From positions 87,210 through 151,209 of the forward strand of contig JAKOXL010000024.1 of NCBI GenBank assembly GCA_029781045.1: 64,000 nt of DNA, written 5' to 3'. Position numbers and translations under genes: made by a program. This stretch comes from Bacillota bacterium. GTDB lineage: Bacteria > Bacillota > UBA994 > UBA5500. Position 1 is the stretch's first letter; each line of letters starts with the position of its first letter. This document shows positions 43,741 through 53,734 of this stretch, piece by piece. The notes under the pieces are model-generated. The model was given only the letters and a program-made list of their open reading frames with translations. It did no database searches and was not told the DNA's origin.

Positions 43741-44559
43741 CTAGCGGATGCCGCTAATAGTTGTCACTTCTATACCAGCATCTCTAAGCCTTTGTACGAA
43801 GGGATTGATACCTACCAAATCACTACTTATGTGGCCTGAAACTATCAACTGGCCCTTTGCTTCCTTGCGCAAGCGCTGCAGATCTGCATAGGGTATGTGA
43901 ATGTACAAGACAGTAGGAATCCCATGTTCAAAGTAGGTATTAGCCACGTCGTAGCCCCCGTTGGTCAGTGCTCCGTGGGCCACAACCACCTTCTTGGCAG
44001 GAGCCTTAGCATCCCCTATGGCAATATCGATCTTGGTGAAGGCATTGGCAAACTCAGGGAGAGCGTTTAGGGCATCTACCACATCACCTAAAGTGGCGTT
44101 TGCATTGCTGGCTAGACAGGCATCAATCGTTTGCTGCATGATGCGACGGCCCAGTTCATCCAATGGACAGTGGATGTTCATAAAGGGCATGTCCAACAGT
44201 CGGGCAATAGAGGGATAGTGGTCATGATTGGCCGATTGGAAAGCCGCTTCCATACTCTGCGCTCGCGGTAGAACCGCTGCCTCAGCCGCCTCCCGTGGCA
44301 CACCGGCTTGAGTCAATAGGTCAATATGGCGCAAATAAACTTCCCATGCTGGTATGGCCGTAGTCATAGGTGGGTGGTGGGCAATCACCGCATCGTAGCC
44401 CAGTTGTTTTGCCATGGCCAGCTCGGCAGTGCCAATGTCTATTCCAAAGAGTACCTTCTTTATTCCTTCCCCCCGATGGTAGATAGCACTATCGCCTGGA
44501 ATATCGTGCATACCTACCATGTCTAAGGCCATTTGCATAATCGCTTCAGTGGAAAACAT
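43741..44559 (-). CDS. Nif3-like dinuclear metal centre protein (DUF34)
   Basis: A 272-residue NIF3/DUF34 protein. Metal-ligand motifs are present: AHHPPM near residue 60, NIHCPLD near residue 129, and GHISSD near the C-terminus. The biochemical role of this family is unsettled. First gene of the operon with the two D-glutamate cyclase-type genes; a relative, YbgI, heads the E. coli 5-oxoprolinase cluster, which hints at a shared pathway. The start follows AAGGAAG. Confidence 0.87.
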   Translation of the reverse strand: MFSTEAIMQMALDMVGMHDIPGDSAIYHRGEGIKKVLFGIDIGTAELAMAKQLGYDAVIAHHPPMTTAIPAWEVYLRHIDLLTQAGVPREAAEAAVLPRAQSMEAAFQSANHDHYPSIARLLDMPFMNIHCPLDELGRRIMQQTIDACLASNANATLGDVVDALNALPEFANAFTKIDIAIGDAKAPAKKVVVAHGALTNGGYDVANTYFEHGIPTVLYIHIPYADLQRLRKEAKGQLIVSGHISSDLVGINPFVQRLRDAGIEVTTISGIR

Positions 44560-44592
44560 GTTCTACACTTCCTTTCAGTTAGTAGGCTCATC

Positions 44593-44621
44593 ATGTTATC
44601 TATTCTTTCTAAGGGGAGCAA
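44593..44621 (-). promoter_or_regulatory. candidate promoter of the Nif3 operon
   Basis: On the minus strand TTGCTC, 17 bases, TAACAT, 34 bases before the nif3-like start. Four of six matches in each box. The rest of the 177-base divergent gap holds nothing else recognisable. Confidence 0.35.
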
Positions 44622-44736
44622 ATCCTGCGGCGGTCGAAGTAATGGCGGGGGAGGAGAGCAGTTACCCTTGCCATGGTTAGATCCGGTCAGATAGAGTAGA
44701 ATGAGTAATAAATCTCGTGGAGATAAGGATGATAGC

Positions 44737-45981
44737 ATGGGTACCATAGCTGTTGTGGGTGCCGGGCCCGCAGGTATGTTGGCCGCTCGACAGGCAGCCC
44801 TGCGAGGAGCTCGCGTGATCCTGTTGGAAAAGAATGATAGATTGGGCAAGAAGCTGGTCATAACTGGGAAAGGACGCTGCAATGTGACCAACGATGCCGA
44901 TGTTGATACGTTGGTCAAGAATGTGCCGGGGAATGGCCGTTTCCTCTACAGTGCTTTTGCGTCTTTTGGTAGCCGAGACTTGCAGCGGTTCCTTGAGGAA
45001 CATGGAGTTCGGCTCAAGGTGGAGCGGGGGAATCGGGTTTTTCCCCAAAGCGATCGCTCTTTTGACGTGGTTGATGGTTTGCGGCGGGCTTTGGAAAGGA
45101 GTAACGCGGAGGTGCGTCTCAACTCGCAAGTAAACCGACTGCTGGTGGAAGATGGGCAGATAGTGGGGCTGGTGGTTAACGATCAGCCCTTATACTGTCA
45201 AGCAGTTATTGTCTGTACCGGAGGTGCTTCCTATCCGGCCACCGGTTCCACTGGTGATGGTTATATATTGGCGGCGGAAGTTGGCCACACTATTGTTCCG
45301 CCGCGACCTGCTCTGGTACCTCTGGAAACGGTAGAAGACTGGCCAAAGTCTTTGGCTGGGCTAGCTCTGAAAAATGTGGAGTTGAGCATACTCCAAGGAG
45401 GGCGAAAACTGGTTCAAGAGTTTGGCGAGTTGCTCTTCACCCACTTTGGTATAAGTGGTCCAATAGTGTTGACAGTAAGTCGATGGGTGACTCATGGCAA
45501 GGACACGAATCCCTTCATTGCCAGTATCAATCTAAAGCCGGCCTTGACTCAAGAACAGTTGGACCGACGTCTACAGCGGGATCTAGAGAAGTATCAACGG
45601 AAGGCTATCAAGAATGCTTTGGACGACCTTCTGCCTAAGCGACTTATCCCGGTTGTTATCGCAGCCGCCGAGATCCCTGAGGATAAACCGGTACACCAGA
45701 TTACCCGTGTTGAGCGGATGAGACTGGTCAGCAGTTTGACCTCCTTACAGCTGACCATCAAGGGACCTCGGCCCTTAAGCGAAGCCATAGTCACGGCGGG
45801 TGGCGTTAGCACCAAGGAAATTGATCCCAAGACCATGCAGTCGAAGTTGGTGCGGGGGCTTTTCTTTGCCGGTGAGGTGATCGATGTAGATGGATATACT
45901 GGAGGCTTCAACTTGCAGGCTGCGTTCTCCACTGGCTACTTGGCGGGCGAAAAGGCGGGACTGCAGGTAACTCAACGGTAG
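44737..45981 (+). CDS. HI0933-type NAD(P)/FAD-dependent oxidoreductase (YhiN/BaiN-like)
   Basis: A 414-residue flavoprotein. FAD-binding VVGAGPAGMLAARQAA at the N-terminus, GKKLVITGKGRCNVTN, the middle VCTGGASYPATGSTGDGY, and the C-terminal FAGEVIDVDGYTGGFNLQ are family hallmarks. Substrate unknown. ATG 44737 is preferred over ATG 44701, which lacks a ribosome site and adds an unconserved hydrophilic tail. Transcribed away from the Nif3 operon. Confidence 0.92.
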   Translation: MGTIAVVGAGPAGMLAARQAALRGARVILLEKNDRLGKKLVITGKGRCNVTNDADVDTLVKNVPGNGRFLYSAFASFGSRDLQRFLEEHGVRLKVERGNRVFPQSDRSFDVVDGLRRALERSNAEVRLNSQVNRLLVEDGQIVGLVVNDQPLYCQAVIVCTGGASYPATGSTGDGYILAAEVGHTIVPPRPALVPLETVEDWPKSLAGLALKNVELSILQGGRKLVQEFGELLFTHFGISGPIVLTVSRWVTHGKDTNPFIASINLKPALTQEQLDRRLQRDLEKYQRKAIKNALDDLLPKRLIPVVIAAAEIPEDKPVHQITRVERMRLVSSLTSLQLTIKGPRPLSEAIVTAGGVSTKEIDPKTMQSKLVRGLFFAGEVIDVDGYTGGFNLQAAFSTGYLAGEKAGLQVTQR

Positions 45982-46045
45982 CAGGAAAAATTTCCGCAGG
46001 AGGCGAACTTATGTTTTAACACCATCAGTCTGGAGTGAGTTGTCT

Positions 46046-47581
46046 ATGCTAGCTAAAGTGTTTAGTGCTTCAGTATTGGGTGTCGATGGCTTCTTAGTGG
46101 AAGTAGAAGTGGATCTGGCCCCCTCACTACCGTCCTTTGAGGTAGTGGGGTTACCCGATGCGGCGGTACGTGAAGCTAAAGAGAGGGTGCGTGCCGCCAT
46201 CAAGAACTCGGCAGGCCATTTTCCACGTGGACGGATAACGGTGAACTTGGCCCCCGCCGATTTGCGTAAAGAGGGTTCTGGTTTTGATTTACCCATTGCT
46301 TTAGGTCTGCTGGTGGCTGATGAGCAGTTGTCAGCCGATGCTCTGGCTGGCAGTGTTTTTGTGGGCGAGTTATCTCTTGATGGTAGTGTGCGTCCCACCC
46401 CCGGGGTTTTGCCCATGGCCCTTACTGCTAAGCAGCAGGGATTTAAGCGAATATATGTACCGCCGTCCAACGTACATGAGGCCCTTTTGGTTCCAGGATT
46501 AGAAGTAATGGCTGTGCCCAGTTTAGCGCAGCTCTGTCAGGCTTTGCGAGGAGAGGGGGATTTACCTTCTCCCGAGACTTTTCTGCCGCTGGTGAAGGAG
46601 CAGAGAGAAGCCAGTTACGAACTGGACTTCTGTGACATACGGGGACAGAAGCTGGCCAAGCGAGCTCTGGAAGTGGCGGCAGCCGGTAATCATAATGTAC
46701 TGATGATAGGACCACCAGGGTCTGGGAAGACCTTGCTGGCGCGGCAATTGCCATCTATTTTGCCCAGCATGACCCAAGCTGAAGCCCTGGAGGTGACTAA
46801 GATATACAGCGTTAGTGGTCTGCTACAAGGGCGCGAAGGGCTGGTAAGACAGAGACCCTTTTGCGCTCCTCACCATAGCATCTCCTACGCCGGACTTATC
46901 GGCGGTGGGAGAGTGCCTAAGCCAGGGCAGGTAAGTCTTGCCCATCACGGAGTGCTTTTCTTAGATGAACTTCCTGAGTTCCCACGCCGTGTATTAGAGC
47001 AATTGCGTCAGCCTTTGGAGGATGGGGTTGTACACATTGCTCGCGCGCAAGCCAGCATCACCTATCCCTCCCGCTTCATGTTGGTGGCCGCCATGAACCC
47101 ATGCCCATGTGGGTTCTACAATGATCCTAATCGCGAGTGCACCTGTTCCGAAATGGAAATCCGTCGCTATTTGGCTCGCCTGTCGGGCCCCCTGCTTGAC
47201 CGTATTGACTTACAGATCAATGTGCCTCGCCTGGAGTATGAGGAAATGGTAGGGCAAAGAGACGGAGAGACTTCTGCGGTTATTCGGCAAAGGGTAGAGG
47301 CTGCTCGCCAGAGACAGTTACACCGCTTCCGTGGAAGCTCAATTACCAGCAATGCGGCTATGAATACACGGGCTTTGCAGCAGCACCTCAATCTGCACCC
47401 CGAGGGAGAGAAGATGATGCAGGCGGCTTTTTCCCGATTGCGGCTTTCGGCCCGTGCCTATGAGCGTGTTCTAAAAGTGGCAAGAACTATCGCCGATTTG
47501 GCTGAGAGCGATCAGATAAAGGCACCACATGTGGCGGAAGCCCTCAGCTACCGAGCCTATGATCGTGAAGGAGTCGGGTAG
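46046..47581 (+). CDS. comM: YifB family Mg chelatase-like AAA ATPase (ComM)
   Basis: A 511-residue ComM/YifB protein: N-terminal Lon-like domain (residues 1-165), AAA core with Walker A GPPGSGKTLLARQLP and Walker B GVLFLDELPEF, a CxC zinc region (CPCGFYNDPNRECTC), and the C-terminal YRAYDREG end. ComM is a hexameric helicase promoting branch migration during recombination of transformed DNA. Located before dprA, its usual partner. Confidence 0.93.
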   Translation: MLAKVFSASVLGVDGFLVEVEVDLAPSLPSFEVVGLPDAAVREAKERVRAAIKNSAGHFPRGRITVNLAPADLRKEGSGFDLPIALGLLVADEQLSADALAGSVFVGELSLDGSVRPTPGVLPMALTAKQQGFKRIYVPPSNVHEALLVPGLEVMAVPSLAQLCQALRGEGDLPSPETFLPLVKEQREASYELDFCDIRGQKLAKRALEVAAAGNHNVLMIGPPGSGKTLLARQLPSILPSMTQAEALEVTKIYSVSGLLQGREGLVRQRPFCAPHHSISYAGLIGGGRVPKPGQVSLAHHGVLFLDELPEFPRRVLEQLRQPLEDGVVHIARAQASITYPSRFMLVAAMNPCPCGFYNDPNRECTCSEMEIRRYLARLSGPLLDRIDLQINVPRLEYEEMVGQRDGETSAVIRQRVEAARQRQLHRFRGSSITSNAAMNTRALQQHLNLHPEGEKMMQAAFSRLRLSARAYERVLKVARTIADLAESDQIKAPHVAEALSYRAYDREGVG

Positions 47582-47602
47582 TCTGGTGATTGGAAGATTA
47601 TG

Positions 47603-47632
47603 TTGCTACTCAGGTGAGCCCTTTGTTATAAT
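47603..47632 (+). promoter_or_regulatory. candidate sigma-A promoter of dprA
   Basis: TTGCTA, 18 bases, TATAAT. The -10 is perfect, and transcription would start near 47640, after the first in-frame GTG of the dprA frame (47635), so that codon cannot be the start if this promoter is real. Confidence 0.6.
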
Positions 47633-47673
47633 GGGTGCCAAATCGAACAAGTGTAGGGGGGACGGCTAATGGG

Positions 47674-48768
47674 GTAAGGGAAGCGGCTTATTGGTTAGCC
47701 ATCTCCCAGTGGCCAAGGATTGGTCCGCGCCGGGCCCTGCGTTTGAAGGAAGTGCTGGGCACAGGGGCCGCTGTTTGGCAAGCCGATAAGGATACCCTGC
47801 AATCTGTTCTGGAGTTCACTCCGGAAGCAGTAGACAAAATCCTGGAGGTAAAGCGGCGACAAGATCCACCTTCCATGTTGCAGCGGATAGAACAAACGGG
47901 GGCATGGGTACTATCCTTCACCGATGCAGACTACCCCGCGTCTCTATTACAGCTTTTCGATCCTCCCACGGTTCTCTTGGGCTGGGGACAGCCCGTAGTT
48001 AGCCATTCCCGGCACCTAGCGGTGGTAGGCTCTCGTCGTATGACCAGCTATGGCCGTCGTGTGACCAACGAACTAATTGCTGGTCTGGCTGGTCGTGATG
48101 TGGTGGTGATCAGCGGTTTGGCCTTGGGGATAGACGGAGAGGCCCATCGGGCCGCGCTGGCCAACGGCCTCGTTACCTGGGCAGTTCTCGGTAGCGGTTT
48201 TGCCCACCTGTACCCTCCACAGCATCAGCAGCTGGCGCTAGAGATTGCAGAAAACGGGGGCACTTTACTAAGTGAGTATTGGCCCGATACCAAGCCTGAA
48301 GCCCATCACTTCCCAGCCCGCAATCGTATCATTGCCGCCTTAGCCGATGCGATCTTGGTAGTGGAAGCTGATCACAAAAGTGGATCGTTGATCACCGTTG
48401 ATCATGGCCTTGATCTAGGACGGGATATTTGGGCAGTTCCTGGCAACGTAACCAGCCGATTTAGTCGTGGCACGAATAACCTATTAAGGCAAGGGGCTAC
48501 CTTAATAGCAAGCAGCGAGGATATATTGGCTGAGTGGAATTGGAGTTCGTCGGGAGCTCAAGATGAGGTGGAAATGCCTAGCTTGCAGGGGGCTAATCAA
48601 TTGGTGTACCAAGTAGTTGGTCACCAAGATACAAGTTTGGAAGAGATCGTAGAGGCCTCCGGGCTGACTACTGCGGAGGTGCTAGCAGCTCTGATGGAGT
48701 TGGAACTGGGCGGCTGGGTGGAGGCGTCGGCCGCTCAAAGCTATCGACGCACCTCGGTAAAGGCTTGA
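47674..48768 (+). CDS. dprA: DNA-processing protein DprA, start region irregular
   Basis: Loads RecA on single-stranded DNA during transformation; in non-competent bacteria the role is less clear. Rossmann core with VVGSRRMTSYGRR, VVISGLALGIDGEAHRAAL, TWAVLGSGF and FPARNRIIAALADAILVVEA; C-terminal winged helix from about residue 300. A GGGGGG site at 47656-47661 is ideally placed for ATG 47669, but that ATG reads ATG GGG TAA. Adding one G to the GGGG run would join it to the DprA frame (giving MGVREAAYWLA). As it stands the frame's only start near here is GTG 47635, inside the promoter region. Coordinates begin at the GTA in frame after the break. Confidence 0.85.
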   Translation, partial: VREAAYWLAISQWPRIGPRRALRLKEVLGTGAAVWQADKDTLQSVLEFTPEAVDKILEVKRRQDPPSMLQRIEQTGAWVLSFTDADYPASLLQLFDPPTVLLGWGQPVVSHSRHLAVVGSRRMTSYGRRVTNELIAGLAGRDVVVISGLALGIDGEAHRAALANGLVTWAVLGSGFAHLYPPQHQQLALEIAENGGTLLSEYWPDTKPEAHHFPARNRIIAALADAILVVEADHKSGSLITVDHGLDLGRDIWAVPGNVTSRFSRGTNNLLRQGATLIASSEDILAEWNWSSSGAQDEVEMPSLQGANQLVYQVVGHQDTSLEEIVEASGLTTAEVLAALMELELGGWVEASAAQSYRRTSVKA

Positions 48769-48846
48769 TTTGGAAATAAGATTATCGGACAACGGACGTC
48801 ATAGATTAGGTAATAGCCTGATCTTGCGACTTGGGGGGTAATAATC

Positions 48847-50919
48847 GTGGCAGAAAACCTTGTAATAGTAGAATCACCAGCGAAAGCAAAGACCATTGGA
48901 AAGTATTTGGGCCGACGTTATACGGTGAAGGCATCCATTGGGCATGTGCGGGACTTGCCCAAGAGTCAGTTTGCCGTTGATGTGGAGAACGGTTTTACTC
49001 CTAAATACATAACCATTCGTGGCAAGGGAGACATTGTCAAGGAACTCAAAGAGGCAGCAAGGAAAGCGCAGAAGGTTTTTCTGGCAACCGACCCGGATAG
49101 GGAAGGTGAGGCGATATCTTGGCACTTGGCTCAGGTACTAGGTGTTGAACCCGATTCGCCTTGCCGCGTGACCTTCAACGAGATAACAAAGAGTGCGGTA
49201 AAAGAAGCTTTTAAACAGCCAAGACCCTTGAATATGAACTTGGTAAACGCTCAACAAGCTCGCCGGGTTTTAGATCGCATCGTAGGGTACCGTCTTAGCC
49301 CATTGCTCTGGAAAAAGGTGAAGAAGGGTTTAAGTGCTGGTCGTGTCCAGTCAGTGGCCGTGCGTCTGATTTGCGATCGGGAGGAAGAAATCCAGAACTT
49401 CCAGCCCGAAGAGTACTGGACCATAACGGCCGAATTGCGGACGAGCAAGAAGGAGAAGTTTACCGCTGAGTTCTACGGCCGCGGCGGGGAGAAGATGAAC
49501 TTGCCAGACCGCCAGACAGCGGAGCAGGTGTTACAACAGGTGCGGCAAAGCCCCTTTGTCGTGCTGGAGGTTAAACGCAGTGAACGTCGCCGCAATCCAG
49601 CTGCGCCGTTTACCACCAGTACGTTGCAGCAGGAAGCTTCTCGTAGGTTAGGGTTTACTGCCAAGAAAACAATGCGCTTGGCCCAAACCCTGTATGAAGG
49701 TGTGACGGTAGGTAAAGAAGGGGCCGTCGGTCTGATTACCTATATGAGAACCGATTCTACGCGGGTTTCGCCGCAGGCAATCAGCGAGGCAGCGCAAGTC
49801 ATTACCAGTCTCTATGGTCCTGCTTATGTCAAGACTCGTCGGTATGAGGGCGGAAGACGGGCGCAAGATGCCCACGAGGCCATTCGGCCCACCTTTCCTA
49901 GCCGCACTCCGGAAGAGCTTCAGCCCTATCTGGGTCGTGATGAACTGCGCCTATACCGTCTCATCTGGGAACGCTTCCTCGCTAGCCAGATGGCGCCAGC
50001 CGTCTATGATACGGTGGCTGCCGAAATCGATGCCGGTGGTTACACCTTCCGTGCCCGCGGCTCCCAAATAAAGTTTGATGGATTCCTATTAGTATACAAG
50101 GACATTCAGGAAGACCAGGGCAACGAGAAGGAGGGGCTACTGCCCAATCTAGTTGCAGGGCAAGAGTTGCTACTGGCCCGGCTAACAGAAAAGCAGCATT
50201 TCACCGAGCCACCACCCCGCTATAACGAGGCTGCGCTGGTCAAGGCTTTGGAGGAACTAGGGATTGGTCGGCCAAGTACCTATGCCACCATAATTGATAC
50301 CATCCAGAGTCGTGGCTATGTGGTGCGGGAACAGAAGCGGTTTTTCCCCACAGAGCTCGGGCAGATAGTGGTTGATCTGTTGAAGGAGTTCTTCCCTAAG
50401 ATAATTGACGTTGAGTTTACGGCTGCTTTAGAATCGCAGTTGGATGAAGTAGAAGACGGCAACGCCGACTGGCTTGAGGTGTTAGAGCATTTCTATTATC
50501 CCTTTGAACAAGACCTGCAGCATGCTGAATTGGAAATGCAGAGAGTGGAGATTGCACCTGAGGAGTCGGATGTGGAGTGTGAACTCTGTGGTCGGCGTAT
50601 GGTATATAAAACTGGGCGTTATGGTCAGTTCTTGGCCTGCCCTGGTTTCCCCGAGTGTCGCAACACGAAACCGTTGATCAAGGATACTGGTGCCAAGTGT
50701 CCTGAATGCCAGAACAAGCTGGTGGAACGACGCAGCAAGAAGGGACGACTCTTTTACGGTTGTCTCGGGTATCCCGAATGTGATTTTGTCGTCTGGAACA
50801 AGCCGGTGGCAAAGGTCTGTCCCCAGTGTGGGGGGCTTATGGTGGAGAAACAGAGGGGTGGAAAGAAAATACATGCCTGCATCAACCAGGAATGCAGGCA
50901 TGAAGAACAGGTGGAGTAG
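48847..50919 (+). CDS. topA: DNA topoisomerase I
   Basis: Type IA topoisomerase that relaxes negative supercoils. TOPRIM domain ([26 protein letters not shown]), active-site tyrosine in [13 protein letters not shown], and three C-terminal four-Cys zinc fingers starting at CELCG, CPECQ and CPQCG. 690 residues. GTG start after GGGGGG. trmFO starts just after the stop. Confidence 0.97.
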   Translation: MAENLVIVESPAKAKTIGKYLGRRYTVKASIGHVRDLPKSQFAVDVENGFTPKYITIRGKGDIVKELKEAARKAQKVFLATDPDREGEAISWHLAQVLGVEPDSPCRVTFNEITKSAVKEAFKQPRPLNMNLVNAQQARRVLDRIVGYRLSPLLWKKVKKGLSAGRVQSVAVRLICDREEEIQNFQPEEYWTITAELRTSKKEKFTAEFYGRGGEKMNLPDRQTAEQVLQQVRQSPFVVLEVKRSERRRNPAAPFTTSTLQQEASRRLGFTAKKTMRLAQTLYEGVTVGKEGAVGLITYMRTDSTRVSPQAISEAAQVITSLYGPAYVKTRRYEGGRRAQDAHEAIRPTFPSRTPEELQPYLGRDELRLYRLIWERFLASQMAPAVYDTVAAEIDAGGYTFRARGSQIKFDGFLLVYKDIQEDQGNEKEGLLPNLVAGQELLLARLTEKQHFTEPPPRYNEAALVKALEELGIGRPSTYATIIDTIQSRGYVVREQKRFFPTELGQIVVDLLKEFFPKIIDVEFTAALESQLDEVEDGNADWLEVLEHFYYPFEQDLQHAELEMQRVEIAPEESDVECELCGRRMVYKTGRYGQFLACPGFPECRNTKPLIKDTGAKCPECQNKLVERRSKKGRLFYGCLGYPECDFVVWNKPVAKVCPQCGGLMVEKQRGGKKIHACINQECRHEEQVE

Positions 50920-50920
50920 A

Positions 50921-52240
50921 ATGGCTACAGAGAGAAGAATTACCGTGGTGGGGGCAGGCCTTGCAGGTAGTGAAGCTGCCTGGCAGGCTGCTCAACGCGG
51001 AGTGGCAGTAACCTTGTTGGAGATGCGTCCTCAAAAACTGACTCCGGCTCACCATACCGGTCTTGCCGGTGAGTTGGTTTGTAGTAACTCGCTACGGGCA
51101 ATAAGCAAAGATAACGCAGTGGGATTGCTGAAAGAAGAAATGCGGTTAATGGGCTCTTTAATCATGGAGGCGGCCTTAGCTAATCGCCTACCGGCGGGTG
51201 GAGCCCTTGCCGTGGATCGTGTGGGTTTTTCCCAGTACATAACTGATCGTCTGCAGAATCACCCTCTAGTAGACATGGTCCAGTGCGAAGTCTGTGAGCT
51301 GCCTCCAGAAAGACCCTTGATTATAGCCACAGGGCCGTTAACTTCAGCGCCTTTGGCCGACGCGTTGCAAGCTGTACTAGGCGAAGGTTATCTACACTTC
51401 TTCGACGCGGCTGCCCCTATCGTATTGGCTGACAGCATTAACTGGGATAAGGTTTATTTGGCATCTCGCTACAGCAAGGGAGACGCTGACTATGTTAACT
51501 GCCCGCTAAATGCTGAAGAGTATGCGGCTTTTCATAAGGCATTAGTTGAAGCCGAAACAGCCATCTTGCATGAATTTGAGCAAGGCATTTACTTTGAGGG
51601 TTGCATGCCAGTGGAGGTGCTGGCCAAACGGGGTCCGGATACTCTGCGTTTTGGTCCTATGAAGCCGGTGGGATTGCCGGATCCTCGCACGGGGAAGATG
51701 CCTTACGCTGTGGTGCAGCTGCGGCAAGACAATCTGGCTGGTACTATGTACAACATGGTAGGATTTCAGACCAATCTCAAATGGCCTGAGCAAAAGCGGG
51801 TATGGAGGATGATCCCCGGCCTGGAACAGGCGGAATTTGCCCGCTATGGGGTAATGCATCGCAATACGTTCATAAACTCACCCCAATTGCTGCTACCCAC
51901 CTTGCAGTGGCGAGGGGATGAAGGTGTATTCTTCGCCGGGCAAATAACGGGAGTAGAGGGCTACGTTGAATCCGCTGCCGCTGGCCTGGTGGCAGGCATA
52001 AATGCGGTACGACTTGTGCAAGGGAAAGCCCCTTTAGTATTTCCGCCTACTACTGCCCACGGAGCTCTGCTGCATTACATTACTACCGAGCCAAAGAAGA
52101 ACTTCCAGCCCATGAATGTGACCTTTGGCCTGTTTCCGCCGCTCGATTGCCCCCCCAGAGGCAAGCGGGAACGGGGGGCTGCCTATGCGGAACGGGCTTT
52201 GCAAGAATTAAAGCATTTTTTGGAGAATTCCTTTGTCTAA
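50921..52240 (+). CDS. trmFO: methylenetetrahydrofolate-tRNA-(uracil(54)-C(5))-methyltransferase TrmFO
   Basis: Folate- and FAD-dependent enzyme that makes T54 in tRNA in Gram-positives. FAD-binding [40 protein letters not shown] with the conserved cysteine, RDTLRFG-type [14 protein letters not shown], and [18 protein letters not shown]. 439 residues from ATG 50921; the open frame upstream overlaps topA and is not real. Directly follows topA as in B. subtilis. Confidence 0.96.
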   Translation: MATERRITVVGAGLAGSEAAWQAAQRGVAVTLLEMRPQKLTPAHHTGLAGELVCSNSLRAISKDNAVGLLKEEMRLMGSLIMEAALANRLPAGGALAVDRVGFSQYITDRLQNHPLVDMVQCEVCELPPERPLIIATGPLTSAPLADALQAVLGEGYLHFFDAAAPIVLADSINWDKVYLASRYSKGDADYVNCPLNAEEYAAFHKALVEAETAILHEFEQGIYFEGCMPVEVLAKRGPDTLRFGPMKPVGLPDPRTGKMPYAVVQLRQDNLAGTMYNMVGFQTNLKWPEQKRVWRMIPGLEQAEFARYGVMHRNTFINSPQLLLPTLQWRGDEGVFFAGQITGVEGYVESAAAGLVAGINAVRLVQGKAPLVFPPTTAHGALLHYITTEPKKNFQPMNVTFGLFPPLDCPPRGKRERGAAYAERALQELKHFLENSFV

Positions 52241-52242
52241 TA

Positions 52243-52272
52243 TTGCTGCTCCCTGAAGGCCTGTGTTAATAT
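52243..52272 (+). promoter_or_regulatory. weak candidate promoter of xerC-hslVU-codY
   Basis: TTGCTG, 18 bases, TAATAT, 19 bases before the xerC ATG; four of six matches in the -35 box and fewer in the -10 box, so it is only suggestive. Confidence 0.3.
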
Positions 52273-52291
52273 TTGAATTGGGGTTGCTATT

Positions 52292-53179
52292 ATGGAAGAG
52301 TTGCTCGATCGCTTTTTGCGTTTCCAGCGGGTGGAAAAGAACGCTTCTGCACATACCATCAGTAATTATCAACGGGACATATTGCAATTCATTGAGTTTT
52401 TATGCGATGATGTAATTGCGTCTACTGCAGTAAGCAAAAATGACTTGCGACGTTTTTTGGCCTATTTGCAACAGTCAGGATACGCTCGTTCTAGCATAGC
52501 CAGGAAGCTTTCTGCCCTGCGTTCTTTTTTTCGCTTCTTGGTGAGGGAGGGCTATTACGACCATAGTCCTTTGGAGCAGCTAAATACTCCCAAGCAAGGG
52601 CGTCAACTGCCTGGTTTCTTGTATGTGGACGAGTGCTTTACTCTGCTGGAGGCGCCAGACGACAGTGCGTTGGGTAAAAGGGATCGGGCCATTCTTGAGA
52701 CCCTTTACGCAGCCGGTATCCGCGTAAGTGAGTTGGTTGGTATGTCGCTGCACGATGTGGATTTTCGGCAAGGGTACGTTAGAGTATTCGGCAAAGGTTC
52801 CAAAGAGCGTATCGTGCCACTAGGGAAGCCGGCATGTCAAGCAATTGAACGTTATGTGAAGGAGGCACGGCCTTTGCTTCTGAAACCTGGCCATAGCAAA
52901 GAGAACGCCTTGTTCTTAAACAAGGCGGGGGGTCGTCTTTCCGATCGTAGCGTGAGGCGCTTGGTTGAGAAGTATGTACAGCAGGTATCCTTGCGTCGAC
53001 AAGTCAGCCCCCACACCCTTCGGCACTCGTTTGCAACCCATATGTTGGAGAATGGTGCCGACTTGCGGAGCGTGCAGGAGCTACTTGGGCATGCTAACGT
53101 GTCAACAACACAACTGTATACCCATGTCACACGAGAGCGCTTAAAGACGGTCTACAAAGAAACCCATCCTCGGGCATAG
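52292..53179 (+). CDS. xerC: tyrosine recombinase XerC
   Basis: Resolves chromosome dimers at dif with XerD. N-terminal SAM-like DNA-binding domain (residues 1-85) and a catalytic domain with Arg144 (GIRVSELVG), the HTLRHSFATH box, LLGHANVSTTQ and the nucleophilic Tyr in LYTHVTRERL. 295 residues. Head of the xerC-hslV-hslU-codY operon (codV-clpQ-clpY-codY in B. subtilis). No phage genes surround it, so an integrase role is unlikely. Confidence 0.94.
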   Translation: MEELLDRFLRFQRVEKNASAHTISNYQRDILQFIEFLCDDVIASTAVSKNDLRRFLAYLQQSGYARSSIARKLSALRSFFRFLVREGYYDHSPLEQLNTPKQGRQLPGFLYVDECFTLLEAPDDSALGKRDRAILETLYAAGIRVSELVGMSLHDVDFRQGYVRVFGKGSKERIVPLGKPACQAIERYVKEARPLLLKPGHSKENALFLNKAGGRLSDRSVRRLVEKYVQQVSLRRQVSPHTLRHSFATHMLENGADLRSVQELLGHANVSTTQLYTHVTRERLKTVYKETHPRA

Positions 53180-53191
53180 GGGGTGTTACCA

Positions 53192-53731
53192 TTGTTTTCA
53201 GCGACAACGATTGTTGCTATTCGCCGTGACAATCAGGTGGCTATGGCGGGCGATGGTCAGGTAACATTGGGAAATAGTACCATCGTCAAAGCGCGGGCTC
53301 ATAAAGTGCGTCGGCTTTATCACGACCAAGTACTGGCCGGCTTCGCTGGCTCGGTGGCCGATGCTTTTGCTTTGTTTGACAAGTTTGAGGCCAGCTTAGA
53401 GCAGTATCGGGGTAATCTAGCTCGTGCCGTTGTTGAGTTGGCGAAGGAGTGGCGTACTGATCGGGTGTTAAGACGTTTGGAAGCACAGCTGCTAGTGGCC
53501 GATCGCGAACATATTTTCCTTGTTTCCGGCTCGGGTGAGGTTATTGAGCCCGACGATGGCGTGGCAGCCATTGGGTCAGGGGGCAGTTTAGCGCTGGCAG
53601 CTGCACGGGCTTTACTGGCTTATTCCGACCTTACGGCCAGCCAGATTGCAGAACAGGCTCTGCATATTGCCGCCGACATCTGCGTTTACACCAATCATGA
53701 GATTTGTGTGGAGAAATTGGAGGCGAAGTGA
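53192..53731 (+). CDS. hslV: HslV protease subunit (ClpQ)
   Basis: Proteasome-like threonine peptidase that partners HslU. The sequence [20 protein letters not shown] shows the nucleophile: Thr5 (first of TTIVA) would become N-terminal after removal of a four-residue propeptide, as in other Bacillota. [31 protein letters not shown] and AIGSGG are conserved. TTG 53192 is 8 bases after GGGGGTG; GTG 53183 overlaps that site. 179 residues. Confidence 0.94.
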   Translation: MFSATTIVAIRRDNQVAMAGDGQVTLGNSTIVKARAHKVRRLYHDQVLAGFAGSVADAFALFDKFEASLEQYRGNLARAVVELAKEWRTDRVLRRLEAQLLVADREHIFLVSGSGEVIEPDDGVAAIGSGGSLALAAARALLAYSDLTASQIAEQALHIAADICVYTNHEICVEKLEAK

Positions 53732-53734
53732 TAA

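Noticed and set aside
52292-53179. Tyrosine recombinase as a mobile-element integrase
   Set aside because: It lies in the conserved trmFO-xerC-hslV context with no attachment repeats or phage genes, so it is the chromosomal XerC.
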